From contig JALSJU010000003.1 of the NCBI GenBank assembly GCA_026989145.1, positions 1 through 34,967 of the forward strand: a stretch of 34,967 nt of DNA, given 5' to 3'. The DNA is from Thiotrichaceae bacterium (lineage in GTDB: Bacteria > Pseudomonadota > Gammaproteobacteria > Thiotrichales > Thiotrichaceae). This document shows, in pieces, positions 16,216-23,198 of the stretch. Both the position numbers and the translations under genes were made by a program. Every line of letters starts with the position of its first letter. Position 1 is the stretch's first letter. The notes beneath the pieces are model-generated. The model saw only the letters and a list, made by a program, of their open reading frames with translations. It was not told the DNA's origin and did not search any database.

Positions 16216-18357
16216 ATGTCTGAAGACGCATCCAAACATTTAATTAGCGCAACTGACCTAAGTGATGTGGTCAGCCGTTATATGGATGCTCCAGATGTGC
16301 AACGTGTTTACGATGCCTTTTTACTCGCTGCTGAAGCACATGATGGTGTGGTTCGAAAGTCTGGCGAATTCTATATTTTCCATCCTCTGGAGGTTGCCCA
16401 TACCCTAGCTGAGTTGCACATGGATGCAGACACCATATGTGCTGCCCTACTGCATGATGTGATAGAGGATACCGAGTATACTAAATCTGACTTAGCAAAT
16501 AAATTTGGTGTCATCGTGGCTGACTTAGTCGATGGCGTCACCAAACTCGCTGGTGGCGAATTTACCTCCCGTCAAGAGGCCTCTGCAGCCAGCTTTCATA
16601 AAATGATGCTGGCAATGACGCAGGATTTTCGTGTCGTTTTAATCAAATTAGCTGATCGTTTACACAATGTAAAAACACTCGCTGTGCGCAAGCCGGAAGC
16701 GAAAAGACGAATCGCACAAGAAACACTAGATATTCATGTACCTCTCGCCAGACGTTTAGGAATGAATGCTTTACGCAAAGAGCTACAAGTTACCGCATTT
16801 AAACATCTTCACCCTTGGCGAGCCTCGCTTCTTACAAACGCCTTAAATAATTTCTTGGATAAAAATGCGGCTATCCATAATGAAATTATTGATCAAATAA
16901 CCTATGAGCTAAATGCAGTGAGTATTGAATCTCAAGTATTCTCGTGGGAAAAAAACATTTACCGACTTTACCAGCGCATAAAAAATCACAAAGGCCGCAA
17001 ACATATTGATCGACACACCGAGGCACTTGAATTACGTGTTCTGGTTGGGTCCACTGCTGAATGTTATCTTGCACTAGGCGTGATTCACCAACTATATCAA
17101 CCCAAGGTAGAAACTTTTAAAGACTTTATTGCAACGCCTAAAGGCTATGGCTTTCAGGCCTTGCAAACTGCTCTTCTAACACCTCAGAAGCAATTAATAT
17201 CTATTCAAATTCAAAGTTACGAAATGTATAAGATTGCCCAGTACGGGATCACGGCTCACTGGCGCTACCCTGAGCTACTCAGCTCATCAGAAAAATCACA
17301 AAAATACCTTGATCGCTGGCTACAACAAGTTAAAGAAATTCAAAGTGCTACAGGCAATGCTGCTGAATTTTTAGAGGATATGAAAGCTGATTTATTTCTT
17401 AATGAAATTTATATAAATACCCCAAATGGTGAAACCAAAGTATTACCCAAAGGGGCAACACCTATCGACTTTGCTTACGCAATTCATACCGAAGTAGGCA
17501 ATAAATGTATCGGCGCACGGATTGATGGGGATACCTGTTCGCTGAACACCTTAATCCCGAACGGTGCAACTGTTGAAATTATCACCGATGAAGATGCAGT
17601 GCCTCATTCACTCTGGCTCAATTTTGCGATTACAGCAAAGGCACGTTCATCAATTCGTAGCTCAATTAAAAAAAGGAAGTCACACGAGTTTATCGCTTTA
17701 GGTAAGCAGATTTTAGAAAAAACGCTAAAACGTTTTTCTAGTTCCTACGCAGCTATTAGTGAAAAAAATATTAAAAAAACCTTAGAGGTACTTAACTTAT
17801 CTACTGAAGATAATATGTTCAAACATATTGCCAAAGGCAGTCAATCAGCCAAATTAGTCGCTCGGCGACTACTGGATGATGATTCACTAAAGCCCATCAG
17901 CGATGATAAAAAAGATGACATCCTATTTATTAAAGGCACCGAAGGGTTAGCGGTGCATTTGCAAACATGTTGTCACCCCATCCCCAGTGATATAATCGTC
18001 GCTCAACTTGATGAAACCAGAGGCCTAGAAGTACACCGCAATAATTGCCCAATATTGCTACGAAGCACCAAAGAAACATTAAGCGTGGCTTGGATGGATG
18101 ATACCAGCCATGAACCGCACTTCTTAGTACCCATAAGCGTACAACTACGAAACCGTGTTGGTGCGCTTTCACACATCACCCGATTGCTCGAAAACATGCG
18201 GGTCAATATTGAAGACATTAATATATCTGGTGATAGCGATATTAAAAATATGTACTTTTTATTACAGGTAGAAGATGAAAAGCACTTAATTAAAATTATG
18301 GATGCCTTGAATAATCAAGCGCAAGTAATCAATGTAAGCCGAACCTTTGAAAAATAG
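16216..18357 (+). CDS. spoT: RelA/SpoT homologue with intact (p)ppGpp hydrolase and degenerate synthetase domain
   Basis: 713 residues with the long RSH layout: HD hydrolase (about 20-200), synthetase (about 240-350), TGS (about 396-457), helical/zinc-finger region (TCCHPIP and HRNNCP, about 584-612) and ACT (about 638-710). Hydrolase residues are all present: RKSGE at 47-51, His56, HDVIED at 80-85, and Asn151 in LADRLHNVKTL. The synthetase domain is altered at conserved positions: the DIYAFR-type motif reads EALELR (269-274); the GYQSLHT motif reads GFQALQT (312-318), losing Tyr and His; and the catalytic Glu motif VEVQIRT reads ISIQIQS (328-334), losing Glu and Arg. I infer a mainly hydrolytic enzyme. 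It sits in rpoZ-spoT-ridA, 63 bases after rpoZ and 14 before ridA. Confidence 0.93.
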   Translation: MSEDASKHLISATDLSDVVSRYMDAPDVQRVYDAFLLAAEAHDGVVRKSGEFYIFHPLEVAHTLAELHMDADTICAALLHDVIEDTEYTKSDLANKFGVIVADLVDGVTKLAGGEFTSRQEASAASFHKMMLAMTQDFRVVLIKLADRLHNVKTLAVRKPEAKRRIAQETLDIHVPLARRLGMNALRKELQVTAFKHLHPWRASLLTNALNNFLDKNAAIHNEIIDQITYELNAVSIESQVFSWEKNIYRLYQRIKNHKGRKHIDRHTEALELRVLVGSTAECYLALGVIHQLYQPKVETFKDFIATPKGYGFQALQTALLTPQKQLISIQIQSYEMYKIAQYGITAHWRYPELLSSSEKSQKYLDRWLQQVKEIQSATGNAAEFLEDMKADLFLNEIYINTPNGETKVLPKGATPIDFAYAIHTEVGNKCIGARIDGDTCSLNTLIPNGATVEIITDEDAVPHSLWLNFAITAKARSSIRSSIKKRKSHEFIALGKQILEKTLKRFSSSYAAISEKNIKKTLEVLNLSTEDNMFKHIAKGSQSAKLVARRLLDDDSLKPISDDKKDDILFIKGTEGLAVHLQTCCHPIPSDIIVAQLDETRGLEVHRNNCPILLRSTKETLSVAWMDDTSHEPHFLVPISVQLRNRVGALSHITRLLENMRVNIEDINISGDSDIKNMYFLLQVEDEKHLIKIMDALNNQAQVINVSRTFEK

Positions 18358-18371
18358 GAAATAAATTTAAA

Positions 18372-18755
18372 ATGTGCAGAGAAATAATCTCCACCGATCA
18401 AGCTCCACAAGCCATTGGCACCTACTCACAAGCCATAAAAGTGGGTAATACCGTTTATATTTCAGGGCAAATCCCGTTAGTACCAGAAACGATGGAAGTG
18501 CTTGACGGTGAATTTTCTGATCATGTCCGCTTAGTTTTTAAAAACCTTTCTGCTATTGCAAAAGCTGCTGGCGGAACACTCAACGACTTTGTAAAAGTGA
18601 ATGTGTTTTTAACTGATTTAAACAACTTTGCCACAGTTAACGAAGTCATGGAAGAGTTCTTCACACAACCCTACCCTGCGCGAGCGGCTGTACAAATATC
18701 CGCTTTACCTAAAGGTGTTGAGGTCGAAGCTGATGCAGTGATGGTTTTAAGTTGA
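18372..18755 (+). CDS. ridA: RidA family reactive enamine/imine deaminase
   Basis: 127 residues, full length for the YjgF/YER057c/UK114 family. IGTYSQAIKVGNTVYISGQIPL, the FVKVNVFLTDL strand and YPARAAVQISALPKGVEVEADAV are the signature blocks; the Arg in PARAAV is the carboxylate-binding residue of catalytic RidA proteins. It hydrolyses 2-aminoacrylate-type intermediates from PLP enzymes, protecting them from damage. Last gene of rpoZ-spoT-ridA with an AGGA ribosome binding site. Confidence 0.95.
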   Translation: MCREIISTDQAPQAIGTYSQAIKVGNTVYISGQIPLVPETMEVLDGEFSDHVRLVFKNLSAIAKAAGGTLNDFVKVNVFLTDLNNFATVNEVMEEFFTQPYPARAAVQISALPKGVEVEADAVMVLS

Positions 18756-18779
18756 GACTTGCACGACGAATAAAATAAG

Positions 18780-18797
18780 GTATCAATATATTGATAC
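18780..18797. promoter_or_regulatory. 18-bp perfect palindrome upstream of the bufferin operon
   Basis: GTATCAATATATTGATAC is a perfect palindrome, 72 bases before the bufA ATG and 25 after the ridA stop. Its size and symmetry fit a dimeric repressor or activator operator. A ridA terminator is less likely because the stem is nearly all A-T and the following T-run is only three bases. The regulator is not in the window. Confidence 0.45.
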
Positions 18798-18869
18798 TTT
18801 CAGCATCTAATTTATCGACTCTTACGTATGCATACTAGCCATTTGGCTAACCACAAAGGAGATAATAAA

Positions 18870-19154
18870 ATGAATACTATATCAAAAATGACAGGTGTTT
18901 CTATGGCCGCAGCTGCAGCAACTTTATTACTAGCAGGTTGCTCATCTTACGGTGGGGGAACAACTGCTACTGCTAAAGCACCTGCGGCTAAAATGGCAAG
19001 CGTTAAATGCTCTGGCATTAACTCATGTAAAGGAAAAAGCGCCTGCGCCACCGCATCAAGTTCTTGTGCGGGTCAAAATAGTTGTAAAGGCAAGGGTTGG
19101 ATTAAAACCAGTAAATCAGAATGTGCTGCAGAAGGCGGTAAAATTATTGGTTAA
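18870..19154 (+). CDS. bufA: Bufferin-type RiPP precursor (BufA2-like)
   Basis: 94 residues from the ATG at 18870, preceded by AAGGAG with an 8-base spacer; the longer upstream frame lacks this. Residues 1-24 form a signal sequence. The mature part carries six cysteines: VKCSGINSC (47, 53), KGKSAC (59), SSC (66), AGQNSC (72) and SEC (85), with the repeated C-x-G-x-N-x-C-K-G-K pattern of BufA2 precursors. In bufferins these Cys are converted by DUF692/DUF2063 enzymes to copper-binding thiooxazoles and related groups. Unusually the signal ends LLLAGC, a lipobox, so Cys24 may be lipidated. bufB and bufC follow. Substrate role inferred from family and context. Confidence 0.9.
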   Translation: MNTISKMTGVSMAAAAATLLLAGCSSYGGGTTATAKAPAAKMASVKCSGINSCKGKSACATASSSCAGQNSCKGKGWIKTSKSECAAEGGKIIG

Positions 19155-19179
19155 TCAATTTAATCATAATACGAATATG

Positions 19180-19213
19180 AAAATGCCCGCACCATTCGTG
19201 TTCGGGCATTTTT
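19180..19213 (+). terminator. Intrinsic terminator between bufA and bufB
   Basis: AAAATGCCCG (19180-19189) pairs with CGGGCATTTT (19203-19212), loop 13 nt, with the T-run TTTTT at 19209-19213. It starts 25 bases after the bufA stop and ends 18 bases before the bufB ATG. It probably lets most transcripts end after the precursor gene and some read through. An alternative stem ACGAAT (19171-19176) with ATTCGT (19194-19199) would enclose the 5' arm and could compete with it. Confidence 0.85.
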
Positions 19214-19230
19214 ATTGGTAGACTTAAAAC

Positions 19231-20088
19231 ATGAACAGCAACAATAAATACCCCTCACTAGGCTTTGGTTTGGGTTTGCGCAAAGAGCATTACAACGCAA
19301 TACTAGACACCAAACCAGCCGTCGATTGGTTTGAAATTCTAACTGAAAACTATTTAGTACCCGGCGGCAAACCGCTTTATTTTTTAGATCAAATTTGTGA
19401 ACGCTACCCCGTCGTGATGCATGGTGTTTCAATGTCACTGGGCAGCTATGACCCGCTTGATATGGACTATCTTAAGCAAGTCAAAGAGCTTGCAAAACGC
19501 ACTAATGCAAAATGGATTTCTGATCATATGTGTTTTACCGGCGTTGACGGTATTAATGCACATGACTTATTACCGCTGCCCTATACCGATGAAGCCATTC
19601 AACATGTCTCGCAAAAAATAGCACAAGCGCAAGATTATTTAGGCATGCAAATACTGGTTGAAAATGCCTCCACCTATATTACTTACAAACAGTCCGCGAT
19701 GACTGAGTGGGATTTTACAACTGCGGTGGCAGAAGAATCTAATAGCCTAGTTTTACTGGATATTAATAATATTTTTGTCAGTGCTTACAATCACGGCTTT
19801 GACCCTTTGGATTATTTAGACGGCATCCCTGCAGATCGCGTGCAACAACACCATCTTGCTGGGCATAGCCAATACGATGGTTATATTATAGATACCCACG
19901 ATCACGATATTGTTCAGGGCGTATGGGGTTTATACGCAGAGGCTATCAAACGCTACGGCCAAGTCTCTGTCATGATAGAGCGTGATGACAATATCCCTGA
20001 GTTACCCGCAATGATGAGCGAACTACAAATGGCGCGGGATATATTTGCAGAGACCACACAGCAAACAACTGAAGTACAACATGTCTAA
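19231..20088 (+). CDS. bufB: BufB, DUF692/MbnB-like multinuclear iron RiPP-modifying enzyme
   Basis: 285 residues, typical for DUF692 (MbnB/BufB). The TIM-barrel iron ligands are in place: His64 (MHGVSMSLG), His99 (ISDHMCF), Glu144 (LVENAST), Asp177 (LLDINNIFVSAYNHG), His208/His212 (HHLAGH), Asp221 and His223 (DTHDHD), and Glu250 (IERDDNIP). With its partner protein it oxidises precursor cysteines; in the bufferin family the product is a thiooxazole. It lies behind bufA and a terminator, and overlaps bufC by 8 bases. The ATG has only a weak ribosome binding site (AGACTT region), consistent with low enzyme output relative to precursor. Confidence 0.93.
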   Translation: MNSNNKYPSLGFGLGLRKEHYNAILDTKPAVDWFEILTENYLVPGGKPLYFLDQICERYPVVMHGVSMSLGSYDPLDMDYLKQVKELAKRTNAKWISDHMCFTGVDGINAHDLLPLPYTDEAIQHVSQKIAQAQDYLGMQILVENASTYITYKQSAMTEWDFTTAVAEESNSLVLLDINNIFVSAYNHGFDPLDYLDGIPADRVQQHHLAGHSQYDGYIIDTHDHDIVQGVWGLYAEAIKRYGQVSVMIERDDNIPELPAMMSELQMARDIFAETTQQTTEVQHV

Positions 20089-20911
20089 GCGTACTATAAA
20101 GACCTCATCAGAACCCTTGTCACAACCCTCATCAGAGCTACATCGTTTACAAAAAAGCATGATGGCATGGTTGATCAATAAAGATACCGAGGCCGTAAAG
20201 CCTGATATTGTCGATACTGGCGAGGTTAGTAAAGTCAGTATTGAGCAACGTTTAGCCGTGTACGGCAACGCTTATGGCTACCGTTTAATTGATGCGCTTT
20301 CTGAAAATTATCCCGCCGTGCACACCCTTCTTGGTGATGATGATTTTTATAAAATGACCTACGCGTATATGGATGCGTACCCCTCACAGCATTTTTCTTT
20401 GCGCTACTTTGGGCATCAGCTAGAAAGTTTTTTAAAAACTTACCACTCAGACATGCCAATATTAACGGAGATGGCAAAGTTTGAATGGGCGCTACGCAAA
20501 GGGTTTGATGCGGCTGACAGCAAAACACTTACGTTAGAGGCACTGCAAGATATAGCCATTGAGCAATGGGCTGAACTAACTTTTACCTTTCACTCCTCTG
20601 TTTCAAGGCTTGACTTAGCATGGAATACCCCGCAACTTTGGACAGCTATTGATGAAGAGTCTGAACCAATGCCACCTGAAAAGCTCGATCATCCCTACGC
20701 ATGGTTACTGTGGCGCAAAGAACTATTGACCTATTATCGCTCGCTTGATGTTGATGAAGCTTGGGCACTAGACACCGCCTTACAAGGAGGCAACTTTTCT
20801 GAACTATGCGAAGGCGTTTGCGAGTGGATTGATGCCGAACATGCCCCTAGCCGAATCGCAGGCTTTTTATCACAGTGGTTGCAGGATGACTTATTAGTGG
20901 CATTAGCCTAA
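20081..20911 (+). CDS. bufC: BufC, DUF2063 partner protein of BufB
   Basis: 276 residues from the ATG at 20081, which overlaps the bufB stop by 8 bases; a longer frame from 20045 is possible but runs inside bufB. The N-terminal helical domain has RLAVYGNAYGYRLIDALSENYPAVHTLLGDDDFYKM, matching DUF2063, and a long C-terminal region follows (about 150-276) with many acidic and aromatic residues. DUF2063 proteins bind the precursor and form a heterodimer with the DUF692 enzyme. The first 20 residues, Ser-rich, look like a flexible leader and may not be conserved. No BufD (DoxX) or transporter gene follows; the next gene is on the opposite strand. Confidence 0.88.
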   Translation: MSKRTIKTSSEPLSQPSSELHRLQKSMMAWLINKDTEAVKPDIVDTGEVSKVSIEQRLAVYGNAYGYRLIDALSENYPAVHTLLGDDDFYKMTYAYMDAYPSQHFSLRYFGHQLESFLKTYHSDMPILTEMAKFEWALRKGFDAADSKTLTLEALQDIAIEQWAELTFTFHSSVSRLDLAWNTPQLWTAIDEESEPMPPEKLDHPYAWLLWRKELLTYYRSLDVDEAWALDTALQGGNFSELCEGVCEWIDAEHAPSRIAGFLSQWLQDDLLVALA

Positions 20912-20936
20912 CGTAATCTCACTCTGTTATATAAAA

Positions 20937-21485
20937 CTATAGAATCTTAGATGTATTCTTCAGCAAGGTCGCAGCAGCAACATCTATATACATCGGTTGA
21001 TACAAAGCCCCCTCCTTGCCAACGGGAGTTGAAAAAGATTTAAAACCAAGGTGCTTATATAAACGCATCTGGCGTATCGTACCTGAAATTACCGCGATGT
21101 CATACCCTCTAGCCATTGCCAGCTCAAATGCTATTTTCATAATCCCTGTAAAAGTTGCTGTATTACGATATGCTTTTTTAACCACCAATAAACGATACTC
21201 CAGAATTGTTTCAAACGGTGGTAGGCAAGCTTCCAACTTTTCAATTTTCTTATCTAGCGATAAAGGACGCTTATCGCGCAAGGCAATCATTGCTACCACG
21301 CTATTGCCTGCTAAACCAATAACATAAGTGTTTTCATGGTGAAACTTATCTACTAACTTATGCTCAGCATTATGCTTATGCTGGGGAATCTCCTCCACAA
21401 ACGTCTGATAATTTAGACGATGAATTTGTTCAAACTGCCAATCCTCTGAGGCAATTTTGAATACCAATGAAGCTGATTTTGACAT
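20937..21485 (-). CDS. FeeM-like N-acyltransferase (GNAT/acyl-homoserine-lactone-synthase-like fold)
   Basis: 182 residues. The sequence NYQTFVEEIPQHKHN, KLVDKFHHENTYVIGL, ALRDKRPLSLDKKI and EYRLLVVKKAYRNT is the pattern of FeeM/PEP-CTERM-associated N-acyl amino acid synthase-like proteins, a GNAT-related fold using acyl-ACP or acyl-CoA. The following helix GIMKIAFELAMARGYDIAVI and MRLYKHLGFKSF complete the acyltransferase core. The acceptor cannot be read from the sequence. It is divergent from a SixA-like phosphatase (promoters within 56 bases) and tail to tail with bufC, so it is not part of the bufferin operon. The FeeM label is by resemblance; a plain GNAT is the alternative. Confidence 0.65.
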   Translation of the reverse strand: MSKSASLVFKIASEDWQFEQIHRLNYQTFVEEIPQHKHNAEHKLVDKFHHENTYVIGLAGNSVVAMIALRDKRPLSLDKKIEKLEACLPPFETILEYRLLVVKKAYRNTATFTGIMKIAFELAMARGYDIAVISGTIRQMRLYKHLGFKSFSTPVGKEGALYQPMYIDVAAATLLKNTSKIL

Positions 21486-21541
21486 TCTGTTTCCTTATTT
21501 AACGATATACTAACAGTACAGAAAACTACTTGAATTACAAT

Positions 21542-22060
21542 ATGGCTAAAACAATCTATCTAGCTCGGCACGCAAAATCAGCATGGAATACCGACGCTCC
21601 CACAGATTTTGACCGACCATTAAACAGCCGTGGCATGGATGATGCTATTCGTATGGGAAAAGCCTTAAGAAAATACGGCTGGAAGCCTGAAAAGATCATT
21701 TCATCCCCCGCACTCAGGGCGCAATTAACGTGTTTAGCGTACTGTGAATATCTAGGTTTTGATAAAAGTTTAGTCGAATGGAAAAAAGAGCACTATGCAG
21801 CTTACATGGTGACATTACTCCAGTCTCTCACCCAGTTACCAGAAACTGTGAGTAGTGTGATGGTACTAGGGCATAATCCAGCGATGGAAGATTTAATAGT
21901 GCATTTGTGTGGAGATATGGCTAGTCACCAACAACAAGATGGCAAGCTTTTTACCACTGGAAATGTGGCAAAGATTTCTATTAAAGTCGAGTGGAAAGAT
22001 TTGGTCATGAGTGAGGCAACTCTAGTAAAACTACTTCGCCCTAAAGAATTAAAGCTGTAA
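21542..22060 (+). CDS. sixA: SixA-like histidine phosphatase
   Basis: 172 residues from the ATG at 21542 (an earlier start at 21530 is in the same frame). The branch-1 histidine phosphatase motif is LARHAKSAWN with nucleophile His10, and the second is LGHNPAMEDL. DFDRPLNSRGMDDA and IISSPALRAQLTC are the expected flanking blocks. SixA removes phosphate from histidine phosphotransfer proteins in E. coli (phosphotransfer of the nitrogen PTS), but many short members have other small phosphoester substrates. No PTS gene is adjacent. Confidence 0.88.
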   Translation: MAKTIYLARHAKSAWNTDAPTDFDRPLNSRGMDDAIRMGKALRKYGWKPEKIISSPALRAQLTCLAYCEYLGFDKSLVEWKKEHYAAYMVTLLQSLTQLPETVSSVMVLGHNPAMEDLIVHLCGDMASHQQQDGKLFTTGNVAKISIKVEWKDLVMSEATLVKLLRPKELKL

Positions 22061-22138
22061 ACCACCAGCAATCAGATAAATTTGATTTTACCAAGCATGC
22101 AACATATTATAAGAAAAAACTCGAGGATGGGGGAATCA

Positions 22139-22987
22139 ATGCAAGTACTCAAACGTTTGCCGCACCACGGTTTAATTTTATTTTCTGTCACTTTTCTGCT
22201 TGCCTGTGGCTCTGGTAGCAATGGGGATGGCTCAGACATGACAGCCCCTATTATTACACTTAATGGGCCGAGCACTGTTCACCTCATTCAAGGCAAAGTT
22301 TATACCGAAGCTGGGGCAACTGCCTTTGATGATATTGATGGGAATCTAACAAGTCAAATTACTATTGGCGGTGACGCGGTTGATACCAACAGTCCTTTTG
22401 GAACTCCCTTTAACATCACTTATAATGTTGTTGATGCGGCAGGAAACAAGGCAATAGAGGTTATTCGAAAAGTACTCATCATTAAGGCATCAAACTTACA
22501 ACACACCATTCCCACGCTATCAGAAGCGGATAAAGCAAACTATCTCTCCCTCATTAATGATACTAGGGCTGTATCCAGAACTTGTGGTGCCGAAGGGTAT
22601 TTCCCTGCGGTAACTGCCGTTACATGGAGCAACAAACTCTATAAATCAGCCTATGAGCATAGCCAAGATTTAGCCAATAGTGATACATGGTCACATGATG
22701 GATCAGGCACAAGCTCTGACTGGAGTGGTTACGCACTCAATAAAAAAAGCAAAATGCGAGACCGTGTAGCGACTTATGACTATCAATGGACGAGTATTTC
22801 AGAAAACATCTCTGCTGGCACGCAAAGAGATACGGCGCAAGAGGCAATAGACAGTTGGATCGCAAGCCCTGGGCATTGTAAAAACCTTATGGATACCAAT
22901 ATGACCCAAGTTGGTATGGCTCTTTTTAAAAACACCAACTCAACATACACCCATTATTGGACACAAAATTTCGGCAAGCCTCAATAA
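22139..22987 (+). CDS. Lipoprotein with DUF5011 Ig-like and CAP (SCP/PR-1) domains
   Basis: 282 residues from the ATG at 22139, chosen for its GGGGGA ribosome binding site and because it begins the signal peptide; a longer TTG frame from 22082 exists. The signal ends FLLAC (Cys23), a lipobox, followed by a Gly/Ser linker. A DUF5011 bacterial Ig-like domain covers about 35-115 (PIITLNGPSTVHLIQGKVY, DDIDGNLTSQI, NVVDAAGNKA). A CAP domain follows (about 135-280): WSHDGSG, SENISAG and SPGHCKNLMDTNMTQVG carry the paired His and Glu of the CAP cleft. Surface-exposed or outer-membrane location is likely; enzymatic activity is not established for bacterial CAP proteins. A 13-bp stem hairpin follows the stop. 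Confidence 0.85.
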   Translation: MQVLKRLPHHGLILFSVTFLLACGSGSNGDGSDMTAPIITLNGPSTVHLIQGKVYTEAGATAFDDIDGNLTSQITIGGDAVDTNSPFGTPFNITYNVVDAAGNKAIEVIRKVLIIKASNLQHTIPTLSEADKANYLSLINDTRAVSRTCGAEGYFPAVTAVTWSNKLYKSAYEHSQDLANSDTWSHDGSGTSSDWSGYALNKKSKMRDRVATYDYQWTSISENISAGTQRDTAQEAIDSWIASPGHCKNLMDTNMTQVGMALFKNTNSTYTHYWTQNFGKPQ

Positions 22988-22993
22988 CCACCA

Positions 22994-23024
22994 ACACGGT
23001 ATGAGTATTTCACTCATACCGTGT
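22994..23024 (+). terminator. Perfect 13-bp hairpin after the CAP lipoprotein gene
   Basis: ACACGGTATGAGT (22994-23006) pairs perfectly with ACTCATACCGTGT (23012-23024) around a 5-nt loop, beginning 6 bases after the stop codon. No T-run follows on the plus strand, so termination may need another factor; an RNA 3'-end stabilising hairpin is the alternative. Confidence 0.6.
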
Positions 23025-23031
23025 CAAACCA

Positions 23032-23198
23032 CTAGGAGCTTGTCTGAGAACTAAGACCGTAGCGAAAATTACAGAATTATCATAAGTTGTGATTATCGAA
23101 AGAGGCGAATAGCACGGCTATTTAACGATTTTGATAAGCTCAAATTATGATGATTGTGGAATTTGCAGTAGGTTTCTAGTTCTCGGACAGGCTCCTAG
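23032..23198. mobile_element. MITE 2: 167-bp long-hairpin element flanked by CTAG
   Basis: The left end CTAGGAGCTTGTCTGAGAAC and the inverted right end CTAGGAGCCTGTCCGAGAAC differ at two of 20 positions. The whole element is one imperfect inverted repeat with its centre at 23115 (AATAGC, ACG, GCTATT). No coding capacity. With CTAG as target duplication, the element proper is 23036-23194 (159 bp). It ends directly before the trpB stop codon. Its ends differ from those of MITE 1 and MITE 3, so it is a separate family. Confidence 0.88.

Noticed and set aside
18828-18869. Upstream extension of bufA to 18828
   Set aside because: The ATG at 18870 has AAGGAG at good spacing and starts the signal sequence; the extension does not look like a signal peptide.
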